A DNA stretch of 63,408 bases, taken from positions 1-63,408 of the forward strand of contig SVIN01000011.1 of the NCBI GenBank assembly GCA_015069495.1, read 5' to 3'. The notes below the pieces were generated by a model. The model was not told the DNA's origin and searched no databases. It saw only the letters and a list, made by a program, of their open reading frames with translations. This DNA is from Clostridiales bacterium. GTDB taxonomy: Bacteria; Bacillota; Clostridia; Christensenellales; Borkfalkiaceae. How positions within the stretch are numbered: the first letter of the stretch is position 1; each line of letters starts with the position of its first letter. The position numbers and the translations under genes were made by a program. Below are positions 16,813 to 25,453 of this stretch, in pieces.

Positions 16813-17880
16813 ATGAGTAAGTTTTTTAGTGAAAAGTTTTCCAGCTTGACCCCGTATACTCCAGGGGAACAGCCTAAGGAAAGAAAGTACGTAAAACTGA
16901 ACACGAACGAATTGCCCTTTGCTCCGCATCCGTCCGTATTGGCGGCGGTGCAAGGCGAAGCGGGGAAGCTGCAATTATATTCCGACCCTGAAAACAGCCG
17001 TTTGATTGAGATGGCGGCAAAGACTTGGGGGGTGAAGAAAACGCAGCTTGTAGCAACGAACGGCTCGGATGAAATTTTACAATTCGCATTCATGGCGTTT
17101 TGCGATAAGGATCATCCGATTGTTTTCCCTGATATCTCGTATGGTTTTTACGAGGTGTTCGCGCAATTGCATGGAATTCCCTATGAAAAAATCCCCTTGA
17201 GGGAGGATTTTTCGGTGGATTACCGTGATTACGTAGGGGTAGGGAAAAACGTTGTGATAGCCAATCCCAATGCGCCGACGGGGCTTTGTCTGTCGGTTGC
17301 CGAGGTTGAGGAGATTGTAAAATCTAACCCCGACAACGTGGTCGTGATTGACGAAGCGTACGTGGATTTCGGCGGGGAAAGCTGTGTGCCTTTGATTGAC
17401 AAATACGACAATCTTTTGGTAACGCAGACCTTTTCCAAATCCCGCGGACTTGCAGGGGCAAGATTGGGTTTGGGGTTTGCTTGTGAAGCTTTGATTGCGG
17501 ATATACAAACGATTCGCTATTCCACCAATCCCTACAACGTAAACCGCATGACCGAGGCGGCGGGGGTTGCGGCGTTGGAAGAAAGCGATTATTTTGTAAA
17601 CAACGTAAAATCCATTATGGAGACCCGTGCGTACGTTAAGGAAACATTGGAAAGTTGGGGTTTTACCGTGTTGGATTCAAAGACCAATTTCCTTTTTGCG
17701 AAAACGGACGAAATCGACGGCGGAGAATTGTACCTGAAATTGAAAGAACGCGGGGTATTGGTGCGCCATTTTACAGGCGAACGAATTAAGCAATTTAACC
17801 GCATCACCATTGGGTCGAAAGAGGAGATGGATATCTTTTTAACGGCGGTTAAGGATATTTTAAAGGAGAAGAAGTCATGA
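16813..17880 (+). CDS. hisC: Histidinol-phosphate aminotransferase
   Basis: A 355-residue PLP aminotransferase making histidinol phosphate from imidazole acetol phosphate. Blocks seen: LNTNELPFAPHPSV, NGSDEILQFAF, NPNAPTGLCL, VIDEAYVDFGG and the PLP-lysine region QTFSKSRGLAGARLG. The frame is open from an ATG at 16801 that overlaps the hisD stop (ATGA); I prefer 16813, which has GAGAGAG just upstream, but coupling could use the first ATG and add four residues. Confidence 0.92.
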   Translation: MSKFFSEKFSSLTPYTPGEQPKERKYVKLNTNELPFAPHPSVLAAVQGEAGKLQLYSDPENSRLIEMAAKTWGVKKTQLVATNGSDEILQFAFMAFCDKDHPIVFPDISYGFYEVFAQLHGIPYEKIPLREDFSVDYRDYVGVGKNVVIANPNAPTGLCLSVAEVEEIVKSNPDNVVVIDEAYVDFGGESCVPLIDKYDNLLVTQTFSKSRGLAGARLGLGFACEALIADIQTIRYSTNPYNVNRMTEAAGVAALEESDYFVNNVKSIMETRAYVKETLESWGFTVLDSKTNFLFAKTDEIDGGELYLKLKERGVLVRHFTGERIKQFNRITIGSKEEMDIFLTAVKDILKEKKS

Positions 17881-18464
17881 GAAGCAGCGCAGTAAAGCGT
17901 AAAACGGCGGAAACGGATATTTCGCTGGAACTTAATTTAGACGGCGCGGGAAAGAGCGTGATTGCTAGCGGTTCGGGTTTTCTCGATCACATGCTGACCT
18001 TGTTTGCCAAACACGCGGGATATGATTTGACGGTGTCTTGTAAAGGCGACGTAGAGGTGGATTATCACCACACCGCGGAAGATATCGGCATTGCGCTTGG
18101 TAAGGCGTTTTACGATGCGCTTGGCGATAAACGCGGGATTGCGCGTTACGGCGATATCATTTTACCGATGGATGAAACCTTGATTATGGCGGCGGTGGAT
18201 ATCTCAGGACGTGATTACGCGGCGATCGGGTTGGATATCCCTACGGCGAAAGTGGGGGATTTCGATACCGAACTTTGCGAAGAGTTTTGGCTTGCGTTCG
18301 TTCGCGAAGCGAAATTGACTTTGCACGTACGTCAGTTGGCGGGGAAAAATTCTCACCACATCATCGAAGGCACGTTTAAGGCTGTGGCGCGTGCGCTTGG
18401 GAAAGCGACGTCGGTGGATGAAAAGCGCAAGGACGAAATTCCGTCCACGAAAGGGGTGCTTTGA
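17877..18464 (+). CDS. hisB: Imidazoleglycerol-phosphate dehydratase
   Basis: A 195-residue manganese enzyme dehydrating imidazoleglycerol phosphate. Both metal motifs are present: DYHHTAEDIGI and SHHIIEGTFKA, with SGFLDHMLTLFAKH near the N-terminus. It is the monofunctional form; the fused histidinol-phosphatase domain of enteric HisB is missing. AAGGAG precedes the ATG, which overlaps hisC by 4 nt. Confidence 0.96.
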   Translation: MRSSAVKRKTAETDISLELNLDGAGKSVIASGSGFLDHMLTLFAKHAGYDLTVSCKGDVEVDYHHTAEDIGIALGKAFYDALGDKRGIARYGDIILPMDETLIMAAVDISGRDYAAIGLDIPTAKVGDFDTELCEEFWLAFVREAKLTLHVRQLAGKNSHHIIEGTFKAVARALGKATSVDEKRKDEIPSTKGVL

Positions 18465-19075
18465 TGATTGCGGTGATTGATTACGGGGTGGGAAATTTGT
18501 TCTCCATCAAATCCTCGTTTGCGCGTATCGGCGCGGATGCAGTGGTTACCTCGGATAAAAAAATTATACAAAATGCGGACAGAATTTTGTTGCCAGGCGT
18601 GGGCGCGTTTGAGGATGCGGCAAGAAAACTCCGTGAATCGGGCATGGCGGATTTACTTTGCGAAGAAGTAAAAAAAGGGAAATATCTCATGGGGATTTGC
18701 CTTGGCATGCAGTTGTTGTTTGAAAAGAGTTTTGAATACGGTGAGCATGAGGGATTGGGCTTTTTAAAGGGTGAAGTCGTACCCATGAAAGGGTATGTAG
18801 ATAACAATCTGAAAGTGCCTCAGATTGGTTGGAATGGTTTGCACATGGAGCGCGACAGTGTGTTGCTGAAAGATTGTAAAGAGGGCGATTGCGTGTATTT
18901 TGTGCATTCATACTTTGCAACAAAATGTAAAGACAGTGTGATTGCGACGACGGAATACAGCCGTCCGATTACTGCGGCGGTGGAAAAGGACAACGTGTTC
19001 GGGTGTCAATTCCACCCTGAAAAAAGCGGAGAAGTGGGCTTGAAAATCATGCGTGCTTTTTGTCAAGCGAAATAA
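18464..19075 (+). CDS. hisH: Imidazole glycerol phosphate synthase, glutamine amidotransferase subunit
   Basis: A 203-residue class I glutaminase that supplies ammonia to HisF. The catalytic cysteine lies in MGICLGMQLLFE and the histidine-glutamate pair in FGCQFHPEKSGEVG. The ATG at 18464 overlaps the hisB stop by one nt (TGATG), with AGGGG upstream; an in-frame TTG three nt earlier is less likely. Confidence 0.95.
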   Translation: MIAVIDYGVGNLFSIKSSFARIGADAVVTSDKKIIQNADRILLPGVGAFEDAARKLRESGMADLLCEEVKKGKYLMGICLGMQLLFEKSFEYGEHEGLGFLKGEVVPMKGYVDNNLKVPQIGWNGLHMERDSVLLKDCKEGDCVYFVHSYFATKCKDSVIATTEYSRPITAAVEKDNVFGCQFHPEKSGEVGLKIMRAFCQAK

Positions 19076-19095
19076 GGAAAAGAGGAAGAAAGAAT

Positions 19096-19809
19096 ATGAA
19101 TATTTTTCCCGCAATCGATTTATACGATGGGAAAGCGGTACGCTTATTAAAAGGGGATTACGCGCAAATGACGATTTACGGCAACGACCCCGTGGCGATC
19201 GCGAAAGAATTTGAAAAGCAAGGCGCGAAATATATCCACGTGGTGGATTTAGAGGGCGCGAAAAAGGGTTCGCCCGCACATTTGCACGTGGTGAAAGGGA
19301 TTGCGCAAAATACCGATTTGTTTATTGAAACGGGCGGCGGTATTCGTGATATGGCGACGGTGGATTTGTACTTACAAAACGGTGCAAACCGCGTGATTTT
19401 AGGTACGGCGGCGGTGACGGATGAAGAGTTTTTACGTTCGGCTATTGCGAAGTACGGTGAAAAAATTGCGGTCGGCGCAGATATTGCAGACGGCAAAATC
19501 GCCATCAAGGGTTGGTTGGAAAAATCCGATTATACCGTGGACGCGTTCTTTGCAAAAATGCAAGAACTTGGCGTAAAGACGATTATTTGTACAGATATTT
19601 CCAAGGACGGTGCGATGCGCGGTACAAACCTTGCGCTGTATAAAGAACTGAGTGAAAAGTACGCGGTGGATATCATTGCTTCGGGCGGGGTTTCTACCAT
19701 GGAAGACGTGCAGGCGCTTGCCCAGATGCAGGTGTATGGTGCGATTATCGGTAAGGCATATTATATCGGCGCAATCGACCTTGCAAAAGCGATTGAGGTG
19801 GCAAGATGA
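19096..19809 (+). CDS. hisA: ProFAR isomerase (phosphoribosyl imidazole isomerase)
   Basis: A 237-residue (beta-alpha)8 barrel that isomerises ProFAR to PRFAR. It starts FPAIDLYDGKAVRLLKGD with the catalytic aspartate and has the second one in CTDISKDGAMRGTN. Phosphate-binding loops ETGGGIRD and ASGGVSTM are intact. ATG at 19096 follows AGAGGAAGAAAG; the longer reading from 19060 is not supported. It overlaps hisF as ATGA. Confidence 0.95.
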   Translation: MNIFPAIDLYDGKAVRLLKGDYAQMTIYGNDPVAIAKEFEKQGAKYIHVVDLEGAKKGSPAHLHVVKGIAQNTDLFIETGGGIRDMATVDLYLQNGANRVILGTAAVTDEEFLRSAIAKYGEKIAVGADIADGKIAIKGWLEKSDYTVDAFFAKMQELGVKTIICTDISKDGAMRGTNLALYKELSEKYAVDIIASGGVSTMEDVQALAQMQVYGAIIGKAYYIGAIDLAKAIEVAR

Positions 19810-20564
19810 TTACGAAACGTATTATCCCTTGCTTGGACGTAAAAGACGGAAAAGTGGTAAAAGGGGTTAACTTTCAAGGCTTACGCGACGTGGATTCGCC
19901 TGTGAAATTGGCGCAAGCGTATTCCATTGGCGGTGCGGATGAATTGGTGTTTTACGATATTACCGCATCAGCCGAAGGCAGAGCCTTGTTCACGGATATC
20001 TTGTGTGAAGTCGCGAAAACGGTTTTTATCCCTTTGACGGTTGGGGGCGGTATTCGCTCTACTGCGGATTTTGAAAGAGTGCTCTCCTGCGGTGCGGATA
20101 AGGTCAGCATAAATTCGGGCGCGATTCAAAACCCTGCGATTGTAGGTGAGGCAGCAAAAAAGTACGGCGACCAGTGTGTAGTGATTTCCGCGGATATTCG
20201 CCGTGTGAACGGCGCATTTCACGTCTTTGCAAAAGGCGGCAGAGAGGATACGGGTTTGGAAGCCATCGAGTGGATTAAACGTTGCGTGGGCGAAGGCGCG
20301 GGCGAAGTTGTGGTCAACTCCATGGATACGGACGGTGTAAAAAAAGGTTTTGATATCGAGCTGTTGAAAAAAGTTTGCGAGGTTGTAAACGTACCCGTGA
20401 TTGCTTCGGGCGGCGCGGGCTGTCAGCAGGACTTTATCGATTTATTTAAGGAAATTCCCGATATCGACGCGGGGTTGGCGGCGTCGGTGTTCCACTTTGG
20501 TGAAATCAAAATCGCTGACTTAAAACAGACGTTGCATGCAAATGGTATCAACGTGAGAAGATGA
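19806..20564 (+). CDS. hisF: Imidazole glycerol phosphate synthase, cyclase subunit
   Basis: A 252-residue barrel enzyme that uses ammonia from HisH to form imidazoleglycerol phosphate and AICAR. Seen: RIIPCLDVKDGKVVKGVNF with the first catalytic aspartate, TVGGGIRS, VVISADIRRV, and IASGGAGCQQDF. It starts inside the hisA stop codon. Next is hisIE after 10 nt. Confidence 0.96.
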   Translation: MITKRIIPCLDVKDGKVVKGVNFQGLRDVDSPVKLAQAYSIGGADELVFYDITASAEGRALFTDILCEVAKTVFIPLTVGGGIRSTADFERVLSCGADKVSINSGAIQNPAIVGEAAKKYGDQCVVISADIRRVNGAFHVFAKGGREDTGLEAIEWIKRCVGEGAGEVVVNSMDTDGVKKGFDIELLKKVCEVVNVPVIASGGAGCQQDFIDLFKEIPDIDAGLAASVFHFGEIKIADLKQTLHANGINVRR

Positions 20565-20574
20565 GAGGTGTTAT

Positions 20575-21225
20575 ATGATTAACGTGAATGAATTGAAATT
20601 TGATGCGAACGGTTTAATCCCTGCAATTGTCGTGGATGCAAAATCGAAAGAGGTTTTGACCGTTGCATATATGAACGAAGAAAGCTTAAACATTACTTTA
20701 CAGGAAAAGAAAACTTGTTTCTTCAGCCGCAGTAGACAAACTTTGTGGCGCAAAGGAGAAACTAGCGGTAATTTCCAACACGTAGTATCGATTACGGCGG
20801 ATTGCGATAAGGACGCTTTGGTGGTGAAAGTGGACAAGGAAGGTCCTGCTTGCCATACGGGCGCGGAAAGCTGTTTCTTTAACCCGTTGTTTATCAATGA
20901 AGAACGCCACGAGTTTAGTTTGCGCGGTTTGTACCAATTGTTACAGCAACGCAATATCGAACGGCCTGAAGGTTCTTACACCACCTATCTTTTTGAAAAA
21001 GGTTTGGATAAAATCTTGAAAAAGGTAGGCGAAGAATGTACCGAAGTCATCATTGGCGGTAAAGCGGGAGACAAAAAGGAAACGATTTATGAAATTGCCG
21101 ATCTTGCTTACCACGTGATGGTATTGATGGTGCAGATGGGTATTACGGTGGAAGACGTGCAAGACGAACTTGCTTCCCGCCATATTATCGACCATAAAGT
21201 AAAACAGGAAAAAATGACGAAATAA
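20575..21225 (+). CDS. hisI: Bifunctional phosphoribosyl-AMP cyclohydrolase / phosphoribosyl-ATP pyrophosphohydrolase
   Basis: A 216-residue HisI-HisE fusion. The N-terminal cyclohydrolase half (about 1-115) has FFSRSRQTLWRKGETSGN, the metal-site DCDKDAL and CHTGAESCF. The C-terminal pyrophosphohydrolase half has KKVGEECTEVIIGGK and EIADLAYHVMVLM. GAGGTG precedes the ATG. It ends the his run and is followed by a terminator. No histidinol-phosphate phosphatase is in the operon, so that step must be encoded elsewhere. Confidence 0.95.
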   Translation: MINVNELKFDANGLIPAIVVDAKSKEVLTVAYMNEESLNITLQEKKTCFFSRSRQTLWRKGETSGNFQHVVSITADCDKDALVVKVDKEGPACHTGAESCFFNPLFINEERHEFSLRGLYQLLQQRNIERPEGSYTTYLFEKGLDKILKKVGEECTEVIIGGKAGDKKETIYEIADLAYHVMVLMVQMGITVEDVQDELASRHIIDHKVKQEKMTK

Positions 21226-21241
21226 ACAGCAAAAATTATCA

Positions 21242-21283
21242 ACACTCGTTTCAAGGCGAAATCCTTAAAACGAGTGTTTTTTT
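21242..21283 (+). terminator. Intrinsic terminator of the serA-his operon
   Basis: 10-bp stem ACACTCGTTT/AAACGAGTGT with a 16-nt loop followed by seven T. Confidence 0.85.
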
Positions 21284-21403
21284 GTTGTAAACTCACATTT
21301 TTTGACTGTTTATCAACATTATCAATCGATTTTATCGATTTTTTGCCAGTTAAAAAATTATCGTATAAATTATATTTTATTTATATATATAGAGGAAGAA
21401 TGG

Positions 21404-21433
21404 TTGACAAATTGATTTTTTTTATGATAAAAT
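21404..21433 (+). promoter_or_regulatory. Sigma-A promoter for the lipoprotein-opp region
   Basis: TTGACA at 21404-21409, 18 nt, TAAAAT at 21428-21433. Confidence 0.65.
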
Positions 21434-21531
21434 GATAAATGTGTTATAAGCAGAATTGGGTCTTAATGCCAAAAAGTGGAAAGAATGCTTGATTTTGCAT
21501 AAATGAAAAAGAAAAAACAGAGGAATATTCA

Positions 21532-22812
21532 ATGGCTAAAAAATTGAAAAAAACGCTGATTGTTCTGTTGTTGGCGCTGTGCGCGTTGTTTGTATTTGCG
21601 GGCTGCGAGCTTGGTGTAACCAAGGAAGACGCATTAAACTTACGTGAGGTAAGCGCCCAAGTCACCTATTATGCAAACGGCGGTAGATTTGAGAAAAATA
21701 ACCAAAAAAAGAAAACGGACTTTTACTTTAAAGCAGGTGCAACCGCCTATGATTACGGTGCGCCGGGCGTTATTCTTTTAAGCGGTAAAGCGGAAATCGA
21801 TCGCACAAATTTCGAATTTATGGGTTGGTACTTTGTAGAAGAAGTGACCGATGAGGAAAACGGGATTTGTGTTTTGGGTGAAAAGGTGGATTTTAACGTT
21901 CCTTTACAGGAAGGCGACCATTGGTTGGTTGCGGCAAAATGGAAAGCGTTGGTTGGTTTGCAGGTCGTTTTGGTAACGGATGACGGTGCGTCTATCAACG
22001 TAGAGCTGAACGATAAAGACAAGACCCCCGCAACCTATGAAAACGGTGCAACGATTGGGGAAGTGGAATACGATTATACCACTGACCAAGTAGCAAGTGC
22101 ACCCAAAGAATTCTTTAAGGTAACAGGTAAAACGCATACCTTCTATACTTATTACAATGATCCCGAATGTACGCAGAAAACGCAATTCCCTATCAAACGC
22201 GGTGAAGAATCGCAGATGATTTATGCAAAATATCTCCAAGGGGATTGGACGGTCGTGTCGAAGGCAAGCGACGTGAGAACTATGTTCTCCAGCTTGCAAT
22301 CGGGTGGTAACAAGCGTTATATCTTCTTAAATGATATCGATTGCGCTAAGTTGTCCGAAATCACTGCAATTCAGACCATGAACGGTGAAATTAAGGGGAA
22401 TGGTTACACCTTGAAAAATTTAAAGGTTGTTGGAGATTTGAGCGGTAAGAATAACGCATTTGCGTTGTTCGGTTCGATTGGCAAGTCGGCAAAGATTACG
22501 GATTTGACCATTGAAAACGTTTCCATGAATGCAAAATTCTCTACCCCTGACTTCCATGCAAACGTCTATTTCTTATTTACTGCAAAGGATGCTGCTGCAA
22601 CGATATCCAACGTAAAGGTTTCGGGTGCGTTAAAGATTACCGGCCCTCGCAGCTGTGTTGCGGATAACGTTATGAAAGAAGATGGTAACGTATTTACCAA
22701 TTGTTTGTACGGCGGTTATACGGCGGATGCTGAATACGTAACGGCATCGCAGGGTAAAGAATTTGTTGTCGATGGCAACGCGGAAAATATGATTACAATT
22801 GAATTACAATGA
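21532..22812 (+). CDS. Surface lipoprotein with InlB-repeat-like region
   Basis: A 426-residue secreted protein with an N-terminal signal and lipobox FVFAGC (C25), so anchored to the outer face of the membrane. Residues about 43-135 resemble a Listeria-Bacteroides (Flg_new/InlB B-type) repeat: VTYYANGGRF, FEFMGWYF, LVAAKWK; a second, weaker unit ends IYAKYL near 240. The C-terminal part has alternating GNGYTLKNLKV, ITDLTIENVS and ISNVKVSG, like the beta-helix GLUG motif. It lies 25 nt before oppA and may be co-transcribed, but its role is unknown. Confidence 0.75.
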   Translation: MAKKLKKTLIVLLLALCALFVFAGCELGVTKEDALNLREVSAQVTYYANGGRFEKNNQKKKTDFYFKAGATAYDYGAPGVILLSGKAEIDRTNFEFMGWYFVEEVTDEENGICVLGEKVDFNVPLQEGDHWLVAAKWKALVGLQVVLVTDDGASINVELNDKDKTPATYENGATIGEVEYDYTTDQVASAPKEFFKVTGKTHTFYTYYNDPECTQKTQFPIKRGEESQMIYAKYLQGDWTVVSKASDVRTMFSSLQSGGNKRYIFLNDIDCAKLSEITAIQTMNGEIKGNGYTLKNLKVVGDLSGKNNAFALFGSIGKSAKITDLTIENVSMNAKFSTPDFHANVYFLFTAKDAAATISNVKVSGALKITGPRSCVADNVMKEDGNVFTNCLYGGYTADAEYVTASQGKEFVVDGNAENMITIELQ

Positions 22813-22837
22813 GGAAAAATAAACGGAGGAAAAATAT

Positions 22838-25402
22838 ATGAATAAACAGGTAAAGAAATTTGGTTGTCTTGTTTTGGCTATGTTGACGGCATGTTCGACG
22901 TTCGCAGGCTGTAAAGGCGATGATTCGTCCAGCAGCAGCGGCGATTCTACTAATACGGGTGTAAAAAAGTACGATACTGAAAACCGTGCGGTTGTATTTG
23001 CAACGGATGCATTGGACGGCAACTTTAACCCTTTCTTTGCGACGTCTGCAACGGATACTACGATTGCGGCAATGACGCAGGTAGGGATGTTGACGACGGA
23101 CTCGAAGGGGAATCCTAAGTGCGGCAACGACGTGCCTACGGTTGTTTACAATTATAATGAAACCATGTTGGATGCGGATGGGAATGAAACGAATGATCCC
23201 ATGGTTGCGCAAGACGGCGGTTCGACCGAATATGAATTCATCATCAAAAACGGTATGAAATTCAGCGACGGCGTGCCTTTGACGATTAGGGACGTATTGT
23301 TCAACCTTTACGTATACCTTGACCCTCAATATATGGGTTCGGCAACCATTTATTCGACGGATATCAAAGGGTTGAAAGCATATCGTATGCAAGATCCCTA
23401 TGCAGGTGATTCGGCTGAGGAATCGGGGGATATGTTCACGACGAAAGCAATGCAAAGAGTGACCAACCTTTTGAACTATCTTGATCCCGAGGGCGCAAGA
23501 CCTGCCAAAACGGAAGAAATCGAAAAGGATATTGCTAAGGTAGAAGAATTGTTCTTGGAAGAAGTTACCAGCGATTGGAATGAAGTTGCGGGTACTTTGG
23601 AAAGCTATAAGGAAGAATACAACTTTACCGAAGATTGGGAAATCTACTACTTCAACGAAGGTCTTGTAAGCGTACAATATACGCAGGGTAAACCTGAAAA
23701 AGTAGACGGCAAGTATGTCACCAGCTTGGATAAGGAAGACAATATGCTTGCAGAATACATTGAAGAAGCAAGAAACGACGAATCTCGTTTGGCTGCAATC
23801 ATGTCGGAAAAAGGCTGTTCTAAAGAGGAAGCAAAAGAATACGCCGTACAAGAATTTGCGATTGAAACCGTATACGAAACGTACATGCTTGCGGAAAGCA
23901 CTATGGCAGACGTCGTTCGTTATTGGGAAACCGGTTCGAACCTTTTGGCTGAAATCGCAGCGGAAGAAAGAAGCGAATATTATGAAAATAAAAAGAACGA
24001 CGACGGTTCGTTGTTGGTAGACAGCATCAGCGGTATCACCACGTACAAAACGTCGAGCGACTTTGACGGTAAGGATTTGGGTGCAGAACACGACGTTTTG
24101 AAAATTGTTATCAACGGCATCGACCCGAAGGCAATTTGGAACTTCGCGTTCTCCGTATCGCCCATGCACTACTACTCCAATGCCGATACGATTGCAAAAA
24201 CTCCTTTCGGCGTAGACTTCGGTAATATCGATTTCTTCAACAACGTATTGCAAGACCCTGAAAAGAACGGTGTTCCTGTGGGCGCAGGCGTTTATAAGGC
24301 AAGCAATGAAAACGGTTCCAGCAACGTAAACAAAAATAATTTCTATAGAAATAACTGGGTTTACTTTGAACGCAACGAATATTTCCATACGATGGGTGAC
24401 GAAACCGTACACAATGCAAAGATTAAGTATTTGAATTACCGTGTGGTTGGTTCGGATAAGTTGTTGCAGGCATTGGAATCGGGTGAAATTGATTTCGGTT
24501 CTCCTCAGGCTACGACGAAGAATATCGAAAAAATCGGTAAAACCAACCACTTGTATTATAAGGATTATATGACTAACGGTTACGGTTACGTAGGTATCAA
24601 TCCTAAATACGTACCCGATATCGAAGTGCGCCGTGCAATCATGATGGCATTGGATACTTCTTCGATTGTGGCAAACTACTACACGACGGCACTTGCACAG
24701 GTTGCGTATAGATCCATGTCCGCGCTTTCTTGGGCGTATCCCGAAGACGTGGAAGAATATTATGAATACACCACGAATAAAGAAACGATTCGTGATATGG
24801 TAGAAGACGCTGGTTGGAGCCTTGGTTCCGACGGTATCTACGCAAAAGACGGTAAAAAGTTGGAAATCACCTTCACCATCGCAGGTGAATCGAAGGATCA
24901 CCCTGCATACCAAATGTTCATCGATGCAAGAGATTTCTTGAACGAATGCGGTTTCGACATTACCATTTCGACGGACGCTACGGCACTTAGAAAGTTGGCA
25001 ACGGGCGGTTTGGCTGTATGGGCAGCTGCTTGGTCTTCGACGGTTGACCCTGACCTTTACCAGGTATACCACAAAGACAGTAAGGCAACCAGTATCAAAA
25101 ACTGGGGCTATGAAACGATTATGGCAGACAACACGACCCAATTTACCTATGAAAAGGGTATCATCAATGATTTGAGCAACAAGATCGAAGAAGCGCGTGA
25201 AACGTTGGATAAGTCTGAACGTAAAGAGGTTTACGCAGAAGCGCTTGATTTGATTATGGAACTTGCGGTAGAACTTCCTACCTATCAAAGAAAAGACCTT
25301 GTTGTTTACAACAAAGACGTTATCAATCCTTTGACGCTTAACCAAAACGCTAACGCATACGAAGGTGTATACGATCGTCTTTGGGAAGTAGATTACAACT
25401 AA
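22838..25402 (+). CDS. oppA: Oligopeptide ABC transporter, substrate-binding lipoprotein
   Basis: An 854-residue extracytoplasmic receptor of the SBP_bac_5 family. Signal and lipobox TFAGC (C25) are clear. Family-like segments: FATDALDGNFNPFFATSATD near residue 50, MKFSDGVPLTIRDVLFN near 140, and the C-terminal block VRRAIMMALDTSSI near 590 onward. Relatives are usually 540-620 residues; here about 200 extra, mostly helical and acidic residues sit between the first and second family blocks (about 180-400). CGGAGGAAAA precedes the ATG. First gene of oppABCD-x-F. Peptide specificity cannot be read. Confidence 0.9.
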   Translation: MNKQVKKFGCLVLAMLTACSTFAGCKGDDSSSSSGDSTNTGVKKYDTENRAVVFATDALDGNFNPFFATSATDTTIAAMTQVGMLTTDSKGNPKCGNDVPTVVYNYNETMLDADGNETNDPMVAQDGGSTEYEFIIKNGMKFSDGVPLTIRDVLFNLYVYLDPQYMGSATIYSTDIKGLKAYRMQDPYAGDSAEESGDMFTTKAMQRVTNLLNYLDPEGARPAKTEEIEKDIAKVEELFLEEVTSDWNEVAGTLESYKEEYNFTEDWEIYYFNEGLVSVQYTQGKPEKVDGKYVTSLDKEDNMLAEYIEEARNDESRLAAIMSEKGCSKEEAKEYAVQEFAIETVYETYMLAESTMADVVRYWETGSNLLAEIAAEERSEYYENKKNDDGSLLVDSISGITTYKTSSDFDGKDLGAEHDVLKIVINGIDPKAIWNFAFSVSPMHYYSNADTIAKTPFGVDFGNIDFFNNVLQDPEKNGVPVGAGVYKASNENGSSNVNKNNFYRNNWVYFERNEYFHTMGDETVHNAKIKYLNYRVVGSDKLLQALESGEIDFGSPQATTKNIEKIGKTNHLYYKDYMTNGYGYVGINPKYVPDIEVRRAIMMALDTSSIVANYYTTALAQVAYRSMSALSWAYPEDVEEYYEYTTNKETIRDMVEDAGWSLGSDGIYAKDGKKLEITFTIAGESKDHPAYQMFIDARDFLNECGFDITISTDATALRKLATGGLAVWAAAWSSTVDPDLYQVYHKDSKATSIKNWGYETIMADNTTQFTYEKGIINDLSNKIEEARETLDKSERKEVYAEALDLIMELAVELPTYQRKDLVVYNKDVINPLTLNQNANAYEGVYDRLWEVDYN

Positions 25403-25453
25403 TATTCCTCAAAATCTTTTTCTAAAAAATAAACGAAAAGTGAAGAAAAACTG

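Larger units (their letters stand above)
21226..21531. other. 306-nt intergenic region
   Basis: Holds the his terminator (21242-21283), about 120 nt of AT-rich DNA including the palindrome ATCGATTTTATCGAT near 21327, the promoter at 21404-21433 and a 98-nt leader. No further gene seen. Confidence 0.6.

Noticed and set aside
22793-25345. An open frame of about 850 codons on the minus strand
   Set aside because: It is fully antisense to oppA, has no domain I recognise, and arises because the codon choice of oppA avoids stops in that frame.
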